NCBI GenBank assembly: GCA_002293525.1
Contig: DBDJ01000019.1
Span: 1-40,936, forward strand
Length of the DNA: 40,936 nucleotides
Reading direction: 5' to 3'
Origin: Lachnospiraceae bacterium UBA935
GTDB lineage: Bacteria; Bacillota; Clostridia; Lachnospirales; Lachnospiraceae
Shown: in pieces, positions 35,801 to 40,936 of the stretch
Layout of the letters: each line of letters begins with the position of its first letter
Numbering within the stretch: the first letter of the stretch is position 1
Notes under the pieces: generated by a model
Told to the model about the DNA's origin: nothing
The model's database searches: none
Seen by the model: only the letters and a program-made list of their open reading frames with translations
Program-made: the position numbers and the translations under genes

Positions 35801-37469
35801 CTTCTCTCTGACCGGTATTGAGTACGATAAAAACGGTAATATCTTGTCAGCGGATGACGGCGGCACTACGAAAAGGCTGATCCTGGAAGACAGCACCGAT
35901 AAAGTCGTCAGTTGCCAGACTGTTGAGGATCAGACTGATGCTGGTCAGACCGCCGATTACCAGTACGACCCCAACGGTTCCGTAACTAGCTATAAGACTG
36001 CGAATCAGTCAACGACAATTGAGTATTATCCCTACAGCGGCCTGCCCCGACGGTTTACTGGAAGGGATTATTCGGCAGAGATCCGATACGATGAAAATAA
36101 TAACCGCCTGCAAAAAACCGTAACAAAAAATGGCCAGGCACCGTATTCCAAGAGTTACCGGTATGAAGGGAATAAGGTGTCCGAAGAAATCAGCAACGGC
36201 CGGAGACTTAAATATCTGCGTGGAATCACGGGAATCCAGGCGGTGTCCGCTGACGGCATCGATTATTCCGTCATCACCGACCGCCTTGGCTATGTCAAGG
36301 TGGTGGCTGAATGCGAGAAAATCATTCAAGCTTATCATTACAAGCCTTTTGGGGAAACAGTGAAGATCATTGAGGAATCCCCCCTCGTTAACTTTCTGTT
36401 CGGCGGCTATGAGCTTGACCCGGAAACCGGGCTGTACAATGCCCAGTCGCGGCTCTATTCACCGGATATCTTCCGGTTCCTGTCGGTCGATCCCGAATCG
36501 GAATTTGCCTCGCCCTATCTGTTCTGCGGCAATGACCCGTTTGCCTTAGTGGACGGTAACGGCGCATCTTCTTGGATCGGTGTTCTGATCGGTGCTATCG
36601 TCGGTATTGTGCTGACGATCGGCTTGACAGTATTGACTATGGGAGCCAGTGCTCCGCTTGCCGTGGCCGCGTTCGGGACGGGAGGAACGACGATTGTCTC
36701 TTCGTCGGCCGCAGCGACGACCGGGGTTGCGGCAACCAGTGCCGCAAAGATAGCCGGTATCGTGGCCTACAATATCGCGATGACCACAGCTGTTGCTTCA
36801 ATCAGTAGTTTTGCGGCTCAAGGGGTCACAAGCTTGATCGACGGAGAACCAATGACAGTCGGCGATGTATACAGTAACCTGTTTGGTTCATTCATCACTG
36901 GACTGGTCTTCGGGGGAGCGGGAACGCTGATCAGCGGCGTCGGTAAGTTTGTTGTTGAAACAGCCGATCGGACTTTGAAAAAAGCCGGCAAATACCTTGC
37001 TCAAGGAGCCATCTTAAGTCTGGTCAACTCGGGAACCAGTGCCGCTACCAGCCCGGTAAACGATATTTTGTCCGGGGAAACACCAAGCCCGGAAAATGCT
37101 GCTGTCAGTGGCGGGTTCGGGGTAATATCGGCGCTGCTTACCACCTTTTCGGAGCCAATAGCCAGCGGTGTCAAGAATGAACTTGCCAAGGATGCATTAG
37201 CTACCACATTCTGGGCCGGACTGGAACCGATGAATGTCTATGATACGGTGATAGCAGCGACGGATGCCGGAGAAGCGGAGGAAGTTCACGAGAGCTATGC
37301 GGTCGGGGACAAAACCTATGTAAACAGCAACGATAAAACTCATCAAGTGACGCTAAAGGCTGAGCGAACGATGCAGAACTATGCTTGTTTCGGCAATGAC
37401 AGCACTGCGAGGAACTTGTATTCGCCACGCTTTTTCGCGACGCGGGGGTTTGGACAGAAGCTGGTGTAA
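29856..37469 (+). CDS. Giant YD-repeat (Rhs/TcC-like) protein with hydrophobic C-terminal tail
   Basis: This 2537-residue protein has no signal peptide. The N-terminus (PTGIMGFGWHLTYEKIE near 66) resembles the start of Rhs-type shells. Residues of about 380-880 repeat YAV.I and similar strand patterns with Trp/Gly, suggesting a beta-propeller. YD-repeats fill the region from about 1690 to 2200 (YDYLGNVV, YDLNSNLRF, YDNFGNLIS, YDPNGSVTSY). The Rhs core-associated end is clear at about 2182-2236: ELDPETGLYNAQSRLYSPD, RFLSVDPESEF, and NDPFALVDGNG; the two Asp sites correspond to the autoprotease region of TcC/Rhs shells. The last 300 residues are Ala/Gly-rich and hydrophobic with several possible membrane helices and no toxin domain I can name. 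ATG 29856 follows AAAGGAAG. It may encapsulate and deliver its tail; no delivery apparatus or immunity gene is visible. Confidence 0.9.
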   Translation: MNIPDIYSLQYDKLANGLIESNINLYRGAVCFTYNMISLPQHNGVGITVNAAYNSDNEKSLTTRNAESPTGIMGFGWHLTYEKIECDSGCWGKRPACRQHRFNTGDAAGGGEALYLEKEDGGRLFYANEIYDYTETVYDPSNETWMVTDQNGIIYRYGGEGCLQYGVVYDGRFTATLCAETAGQSQVIKAWNLSEVITPYGNSIKYHYDFVTQKVTDHGREYTKAVYIREITDSFGNRAKFSYKDKIWSENDDEPREYEVTYKEKPDDCPDYHQTEYETLYLDEIAVTNEYAGLYRVKYGYDLKNYADSPSASGNTVKRMLQSIGLLVGESQFPAMEFTYNGLDEINPGILKKIRYPEGGVAEYSYSSLILSQVSYRTHVIDNSGLADEPQVSFGADYAVLIRKNSGKATIAIYQWIGRWQQYTPEKIFDDIDPDTIRMDCQTNYAVITAATGNGSKTRYQVFTKRRKVKGGWFTSETVTIDSPDVEVLTGHMWYLIHDKEADEVTGYYYDAPVETWNSGEFPGSQGADGYARVLSVSGDRIMSFAYDEEGGGYRNYLKLYECSALNEWSVIATAECRDIIIQGGMDGDYYFAFDGSFVAGAFVHHKTDQNLQYTLGIWRLHENSLENDFMTSISLPTGEASLIMPKIAGNTVISAGYLYRFCGDRWTAEDGLGLRARGDYQFALSDHIALVSAVVNNQLSIKAAIFDQFREEWEIRPLVSKKMPGIPAYGVSISGSLAVCGDKVYDISHLDFQEIETLDGNAGTVHLFNNGSCIAGSIYRETDDGSEAVSGWIHMINGGEVLSKDSDSYQFGENCGGRGNNFCLTDAAGFIKLLFCGSEGPYAPISFYQAARTRLDSGCDCVTRSYAYDLDEASCDESGQYMRYAKITASGDGGRTVYRYVNAVTTADQWENATECSTRDGSLMSTASYLDGRLDNSFTAAYEYTDEIDGCKIYGEALTGGVLTQVTEIGPDGKGVESITEFTADVLSGGRKSLTTYNYTVNGEQEVHRTVTEFAYEIYPEMRKQRRLAEVSATTVTVNEKQISREEISYGWIDGIFAEKKDTLYGGSKDRQKELYEITARGKYGIITAKKGIYPEYFMFDKSGFCRIAEFTDAAFGECFAYCFEDYETELYVPAEGAGLTSAVSRAGTCCLEIKPGYRSGSVTHRFVPSGDSYGFSFFAQGAAGCQIQLTCGAKTVTAMIDEAEDFRYQLIRLTAADGFDLPALVETAFEVCFINNSTASLFVDILALFPLLTPPHINVYYDGGALLAASVSGYGNVSEMVYDERGQVVYIVNNGSMIEASVPAFLREMAAPVNNGSMIEASVPDFLCETMAPVNSSLILKNARDGIFKKYLAVDTDFTYQTVSEEGFFALCFCSGDLDMTITTTSAGSGDSTIRSTYGSTAGITTISRQDGRWQITDPTNAVNLTADGDGSLITVIFTEIVVLAVDGQVIASYRQQSPECREPVLTISGRTEITSLAVGNAPESSLGFNDGAGKLRQEHTIQGGRTVVTGNSYDGFGRLAAKTVPICREEDFFRYIPDLITVIDAVTGEMTGLAAEQNPDCGGYPYYASVYEQRDNGRIVEKGMPCRDYAVDTRVAADKRHTSRTSYSGRLPDGLGDLPPFFTAVTSLDPDQNEMVTVYDLSKNKVAVAVKLVGQWLLTKQYNKYDADNTGKSGKTVCVTLPNGSTKETRYDYLGNVVADKNINYGEKKYFYDLNSNLRFTKDSLSESKGYCKYRLYDRLQRLIEEGLIPTAADAWLEEKTDNPAYPGVNDRTVISKRYIYDGDLGINDIGQLTKVEIYDETEANTLVSTVAVQADKQRHQVDKTVTVGSEPYQVQLCYDNFGNLISEVNTDETVTSYHYQSGRLTAVRHDGRDVVSTVYRADGLPEKVNTCGKTVRYEYDPRGKVTKIDSDLYKEAVTYLDQEEGKYYNGKIKSLRTEITGLKQNQANQSGLPAAISYDLTYDENGQLLAAECHEEPTFSLTGIEYDKNGNILSADDGGTTKRLILEDSTDKVVSCQTVEDQTDAGQTADYQYDPNGSVTSYKTANQSTTIEYYPYSGLPRRFTGRDYSAEIRYDENNNRLQKTVTKNGQAPYSKSYRYEGNKVSEEISNGRRLKYLRGITGIQAVSADGIDYSVITDRLGYVKVVAECEKIIQAYHYKPFGETVKIIEESPLVNFLFGGYELDPETGLYNAQSRLYSPDIFRFLSVDPESEFASPYLFCGNDPFALVDGNGASSWIGVLIGAIVGIVLTIGLTVLTMGASAPLAVAAFGTGGTTIVSSSAAATTGVAATSAAKIAGIVAYNIAMTTAVASISSFAAQGVTSLIDGEPMTVGDVYSNLFGSFITGLVFGGAGTLISGVGKFVVETADRTLKKAGKYLAQGAILSLVNSGTSAATSPVNDILSGETPSPENAAVSGGFGVISALLTTFSEPIASGVKNELAKDALATTFWAGLEPMNVYDTVIAATDAGEAEEVHESYAVGDKTYVNSNDKTHQVTLKAERTMQNYACFGNDSTARNLYSPRFFATRGFGQKLV
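33735..33860 (+). repeat. 63-bp in-frame tandem duplication inside the Rhs gene
   Basis: Two 21-codon units (33735-33797 and 33798-33860) both begin VNNGSMIEASVP and end in Ala-Pro. They differ at several bases, so the duplication is not brand new. It lies in the region before the YD-repeats and adds 21 residues to a probable loop or strand pair. Confidence 0.85.
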
Positions 37470-37572
37470 GGGAATACCAAGCATAAAAAAGTGACAACAA
37501 TTATACTTACTGGAAAAATGTAAACTACGCAAATAATATGCGTAAATGATATAAAGATAGGAGAAATCAGAA

Positions 37573-38916
37573 ATGTTGCCAGTTTCTTTTGAAGAAGCAA
37601 GATTTAGTGACGATCATGATGAGAACAACATGCTTTTCGGACAGATGGCCGTGTCTTATCAAAAAATCGCCAGTTTGGAGGAACTGGCACAAAGATTTTC
37701 TCGGGCGGATGATCGTATCCGTACATTACGTGAACGATCATTTGAGACAAAGCAATTCAAAGCCCGCAGCCGGATCGGTCAGGGAGTGCATGACCGTGCT
37801 GAAAAGATCATATTTTCACACGGAGCCCCGCTGTCAGAGTATGACAAGAACGGTTTGAAGCGGCATCAGCCTCATTGTGTAAAGGTAGTCTCAGCCCGGC
37901 AACTGAGGGTAAAAGCTGGAGAGTGCTGCGATTTTACGGCATATCCTGAAGATTTTGACTTGAAGCGGTATGATGATCTGCTCTGTTCGGTCAATATTGG
38001 TGAACTTATTTTAGAAGAAGGAGCTTCCTTCTGTATCAGAGGCAATTTATTTTCCTTCCACATTCAGAAAATCATCAAAACAGGCTGCGGGACAGCCGGA
38101 GATCTTTTGATATTGCCGACGGCCTATTCCTATACGCCGGGGTTTAGTGGCAGCTTTGCGGGCAGTGACGGCAAGGATGGCGTTAATGGAAGCGACGGAC
38201 TTGACGCGCAGACTCCTGTTACCGAGAACTGCATCTTGGGTAAGCTGCACTTCGGTAACGAGCGCGGTAAAAAAAATGGCGGGGACGGCGGCCATGGCGA
38301 CCATGGTCAAAACGGTGACAATGGATATTGCGGCGGAGCGATAAAAAACGGGGAAATATTTATTAACAGCATTGAGCTATCCAGCGGAGTGCCGTTGTAT
38401 ATCAAAGCCCAAGGCGGGAACGGGGGAGCCGGCGGCCATGGCGGGAACGGAGGTGACGGCGGGAGTGGGGGCGATGCCGGGGATGCTTATAAGGTCTTCT
38501 ACGAGAATCAAATATGGCAATATGATGCGGGAACGCCGGGAACCGGGGGTGACGGCGGGAACGGCGGAAAAGGCGGTTTGGGAGGTCATGGCGGCTTATG
38601 CTCGAATATTTATATTGAAATACCCCATGATATTATACATAAGACTGTTATTATGTCGTTAGGCGGTAAGGGCGGCCCGGGCGGTAAGGGCGGCCAAGGC
38701 GGTAAGGGCGGCCAAGGCGGTAAGGGCGGCCAAGGCGGTAAGGGCGGCCAAGGCGGTAAAGCTCGCCAAGACAGTGGAGGTGCCGAACCGGAAAAAGGTC
38801 TGTGCGCCAACGGCGGCTCAGTTGGACGTGACGGTGTCAGCGGCAGAAATGAACGACCGGGACATGATCGCCCGGGACCGGCGATTTACGTGAACTCTGT
38901 TTTATTGAGTGAGTAA
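37573..38916 (+). CDS. Glycine-rich repeat protein B (second of a paralogous pair)
   Basis: This 447-residue protein matches protein A (28615) in layout, although overall sequence is diverged. The segment GELILEEGASFCIRGNLFSF corresponds to TLQLGKGASIKVENSVFTLS of A; SDGKDGVNGSDGLDA to its collagen-like stretch; IFINSIELSSGVPLYIKAQG and SNIYIEIPHDIIHKTVIMSL to its later beta segments, each followed by GGX tracts. The N-terminal 110 residues are longer, charged and contain no signal peptide. The third GGX tract is a pure (GGKGGQ)n array. Several cysteines are spread through the chain. AGGAGA precedes ATG 37573, 103 bases after the Rhs stop. The shared layout on both sides of the Rhs gene suggests that the three products work together; function is unknown. 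Confidence 0.88.
   Translation: MLPVSFEEARFSDDHDENNMLFGQMAVSYQKIASLEELAQRFSRADDRIRTLRERSFETKQFKARSRIGQGVHDRAEKIIFSHGAPLSEYDKNGLKRHQPHCVKVVSARQLRVKAGECCDFTAYPEDFDLKRYDDLLCSVNIGELILEEGASFCIRGNLFSFHIQKIIKTGCGTAGDLLILPTAYSYTPGFSGSFAGSDGKDGVNGSDGLDAQTPVTENCILGKLHFGNERGKKNGGDGGHGDHGQNGDNGYCGGAIKNGEIFINSIELSSGVPLYIKAQGGNGGAGGHGGNGGDGGSGGDAGDAYKVFYENQIWQYDAGTPGTGGDGGNGGKGGLGGHGGLCSNIYIEIPHDIIHKTVIMSLGGKGGPGGKGGQGGKGGQGGKGGQGGKGGQGGKARQDSGGAEPEKGLCANGGSVGRDGVSGRNERPGHDRPGPAIYVNSVLLSE
38662..38757 (+). repeat. 18-bp tandem repeat encoding (GGKGGQ)n
   Basis: The unit GGCGGTAAGGGCGGCCAA repeats about five times, perfect after the first copy, which ends CCGGG-like instead of CCAA. Eighteen bases keep the frame, so copy-number change would alter tract length without breaking the gene. 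Such perfect repeats are prone to slippage and recombination. Confidence 0.9.
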
Positions 38917-39043
38917 CTATATTAATTTTGTTTGGAAAAAATACCATCCGTTCTGGAATGAAAGTAACTGGCAGGCTTTATGTAAGAGCTGCCATGACAG
39001 CAAGACGATGACGGATAACAGATATCAGGTTTATAAATATTAA
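38912..39043 (+). pseudogene. HNH endonuclease C-terminal remnant
   Basis: The frame ending at TAA 39043 reads KYHPFWNESNWQALCKSCHD and then SKTMTDNRYQVYKY. The N-W-Q-A-L-C-K-x-C-H-x-x-K-T pattern is the second half of phage-type HNH nucleases (zinc CxxC and the final His). The first half with the catalytic His and the other CxxC is absent, and upstream in this frame there is a stop at 38906-38908 inside the previous gene. It could be a prophage scar or a displaced toxin tail; the motif favours the former. Confidence 0.7.
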
Positions 39044-39153
39044 AGATTATGCTTTGTGCTGCGGCGGGCGGCTTCCTGGTACACTTGGTTATCCGCCCTG
39101 ACCGACACGATGATTTTGGTCATCACTCCGTTTTGCTCTTTATCAACATTCAT
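39040..39153 (-). CDS. Possible 37-residue small ORF, unknown
   Basis: It begins MNVDKEQNGVMTKIIVSVRA and ends QEAARRSTKHNL. GAGAGG lies about five bases before the ATG, which is the only positive sign. No homology is recognised. It may be a fragment of a larger lost gene or chance, and it overlaps the end of the HNH remnant on the other strand. Confidence 0.25.
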   Translation of the reverse strand: MNVDKEQNGVMTKIIVSVRADNQVYQEAARRSTKHNL

Positions 39154-39455
39154 AATTCCTCTCAGTATGTTGAATCATTGTGTATTTCAATTCTAATCCA
39201 TCATGTAGTAAAAAGCAAATAAAACCACGGTAAATTCAATTTTCATTATTTATTTTTAACATTTAGTGTGGTGAAAATTACCCGAAAAAGTATCGGAAAT
39301 CAGTTACAAATTGATGATTTTGTGTTATAATTAGGCAACACGATACTATTTGCGTTAATTATGTTGATAATAACTTTTAATATAATAATAATTTTTACTC
39401 TTACTAAAGATTTCCTAATAAGATAAAAGTAAGAGACCATAAGGAGAGTGCGAAA
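39154..39455. other. A/T-rich upstream region of the surface-protein gene
   Basis: I see no gene. A consensus -10 (TATAAT, 39326-39331) has a weak -35-like GTTACA 17 bases before it (39303-39308) and could start the mRNA for the surface protein, leaving a leader of over 100 bases. No riboswitch was recognised in that leader. Confidence 0.35.
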
Positions 39456-40936
39456 ATGCACAGAAAAATACGAAAAGCATTGGCAGTTATGCTGGCGGTG
39501 ACGCTGGCACTTATACCCACGGCGGCGCTAGCGGCAGAGGCCGGGGGTGAATTTTCATCGTTAGGAGACAACACGGGACTGTCTTGGGCATTTGACAGCG
39601 GTACGCGTACGCTCACGATCGCTTATGATGAAAATAGCAATGGCTCAGGCGTTATGCCGGATTATTCAGAAACCAGTCGCCCGTGGTATTCACATATTAC
39701 GGATATTGACGCCTTGGTAATAGAGGAGGGCATAAAACACATAGGCGATTATGCGTTTTACGACCTCCAAGCCCTGAGCGGCATGTTGATAATTCCAGAA
39801 GGTGTGACAAGTATCGGCCAGTACGCGTTTGCACATTGCTCCAGCCTAATCAGCGTGACGATTCCGAACGAGGTAACAAGCATCGGCACATATGCATTTG
39901 ACAGTTGCGCCAATACAGAGGCAATCACTTTTGAAGCACTTAGTCCCGATACCATTACCACACTTGAATCGAGCTCCTTTGGCAGCTTAAAATCGGTCGG
40001 TACGGTTTACTATCCTGAAGGTGTCATTCTTGAGGATTATGAGGATTTTCTAACTAAATTAAAATCATCGGCGGGTATGCCGTCCGGTTGGACACTCGCC
40101 GCTGCAGCCACCACCTACACCATATCCTACGACGCAGGCAGCGGTAATGGCAACATGGAAGACAGTGTGGCAACCGATGGCGTGGCTTTTACCTTGCCGG
40201 ACTGCTCTTTCACTGCGCCTGACGGCCAGGAGTTCAAGGCATGGGAGATTGACGGGACAGAATACGCCGTGGGCGATACCTGTACCTTCACCGCGGACAC
40301 CACCGTTACGGCGGTTTGGACGCCGATAACCTACACCATAAGCTATGTCGGCGGCAGCGGCAGCGGCTCGATGGCACCCGGTAAGGCAACAGCAGGCGTG
40401 GCTTTTACCCTGCCAGCCTGTACCTTCACCGCGCCCGCCGGCCAGGAGTTCAAGGCATGGGTGATTGACGGCAGCGAATACGCTGCTGGCGCAAGCTATA
40501 CCTTCACCGCCAACACCACCGTTACGGCGGCGTGGAAAGATAAGGCGGCAGCACCGGCAACCTACACCGTAAGCTACGCCGCTGGCGGCGGAAGCGGTTC
40601 GATGGCCTCGGGAAAGGCAACAGCAGGCGTGGCTTTTACCCTGCCAGCCTGCACCTTCACCGCACCCGCTGGTAAGGAGTTCAAGGCGTGGAAGATTGGC
40701 GGCAACGAATACGCCGCCGGCGCAAGCTATACCTTCACTGCCAACACCACCGTTACAGCGGTGTGGAAAAATAAGACAACCTACACCGTGACTTACGCCG
40801 GCGGCAGCGGGAGCGGCTCGATGGCACCCGGTAAGGCAACAGCGGGCGTGGCTTTTACCCTGCCGGCCTGTACCTTTACCGCACCCGCTGGCCAGGAGTT
40901 CAAGGCGTGGAAGATTGGCAGCAACGAATACGCCGC
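39456..40936 (+). CDS. Secreted surface protein with BspA-like LRR_5 and InlB-type repeats, 3' end missing
   Basis: The frame opens at ATG 39456 (AAGGAG upstream) and stays open to the window edge, at least 493 residues. A Sec signal peptide (MHRKIRKALAVMLAVTLALI, cleavage near ALAAEAG) is followed by BspA/TpLRR-type leucine-rich repeats at about 85-170 (HIGDYAFYDLQALSGMLIIP, then TSIGQYAFAHCSSLISVTIP, then TSIGTYAFDSC). From about residue 220 at least four InlB B-type (Flg_new/Listeria-Bacteroides) repeats follow, with the pattern TYT.SY..GSG.G.M, FTLP.C.FTAP.G.EFKAW, YTFTA.TTVTA.W. Such proteins bind surfaces or other cells. The anchor is out of view. Confidence 0.9.
   Translation, partial: MHRKIRKALAVMLAVTLALIPTAALAAEAGGEFSSLGDNTGLSWAFDSGTRTLTIAYDENSNGSGVMPDYSETSRPWYSHITDIDALVIEEGIKHIGDYAFYDLQALSGMLIIPEGVTSIGQYAFAHCSSLISVTIPNEVTSIGTYAFDSCANTEAITFEALSPDTITTLESSSFGSLKSVGTVYYPEGVILEDYEDFLTKLKSSAGMPSGWTLAAAATTYTISYDAGSGNGNMEDSVATDGVAFTLPDCSFTAPDGQEFKAWEIDGTEYAVGDTCTFTADTTVTAVWTPITYTISYVGGSGSGSMAPGKATAGVAFTLPACTFTAPAGQEFKAWVIDGSEYAAGASYTFTANTTVTAAWKDKAAAPATYTVSYAAGGGSGSMASGKATAGVAFTLPACTFTAPAGKEFKAWKIGGNEYAAGASYTFTANTTVTAVWKNKTTYTVTYAGGSGSGSMAPGKATAGVAFTLPACTFTAPAGQEFKAWKIGSNEYA
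40113..40936 (+). repeat. Tandem InlB-type repeats, about 216-231 bp per unit
   Basis: Units start at 40113, 40329, 40560 and 40779 (the last is cut by the window). Units 2 to 4 are nearly identical at the DNA level over long stretches, for example GGCAACAGCAGGCGTGGCTT recurs with at most one change. Length differs in a linker before unit 3 (KDKAAAPA). Near identity indicates recent expansion or gene conversion. Confidence 0.88.

Overview
The window looks like chromosomal DNA of a Gram-positive, probably anaerobic Bacillota (Firmicutes; Clostridia or a relative). The evidence is a TPP-riboswitch-controlled ECF thiamine transporter subunit (ThiT), a CUT1 sugar transporter paired with a YesM/YesN-type two-component system, a LytTR regulator, strong AGGAGG ribosome binding sites, and surface proteins with BspA-like leucine-rich repeats and InlB-type repeats. 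No rRNA, tRNA, CRISPR array or intact insertion sequence was seen. The assignment is not more precise than that.

Region 1 (1 to about 13.3 kb) is visibly A/T-rich and looks like a secondary-metabolite island. It holds the 3' part of a nonribosomal peptide synthetase (C-A-PCP, then a degenerate epimerase-like domain, then a degenerate C-like domain, no thioesterase), a complete leuA-leuC-leuD-leuB set, a TetR regulator whose promoter carries a perfect 38-bp palindrome, an ABC exporter and a small two-helix membrane protein. The likely reading is peptide assembly, supply of leucine or a homologated 2-oxo acid/amino acid precursor, and regulated export.

Region 2 (13.4 to 26.9 kb) is G/C-richer and centres on carbohydrates. 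It contains a secreted GH18 chitinase with two CBM5/12 modules, ThiT under a TPP riboswitch, a zinc-ribbon membrane protein, a CUT1 ABC importer (binding protein plus two permeases, no ATPase), its probable sensor kinase and AraC-type response regulator, an ArsR-CDF metal-resistance pair, and a secreted beta-helix protein carrying the same kind of CBM5/12 module. Chitin or chito-oligosaccharide use is a reasonable inference.

Region 3 (27.5 to 38.9 kb) is the most unusual part. A histidine-kinase remnant overlaps a LytTR response regulator. Then come a glycine-rich protein, a 2537-residue YD-repeat (Rhs/TcC-like) giant with a long hydrophobic C-terminus, and a second glycine-rich protein. The two glycine-rich proteins are diverged paralogues: both have an N-terminal beta-rich region followed by GGX tracts interrupted by beta-strand segments. 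I know of no described system with this three-gene layout. It is the best candidate here for something new, possibly a surface or delivery structure built on polyglycine-II-like bundles around an Rhs shell.

Region 4 (38.9 kb to the end) has the C-terminal remnant of an HNH nuclease, a doubtful small ORF, and the 5' part of a secreted surface protein with LRR_5 repeats and at least four near-identical InlB-type repeats that runs off the window.
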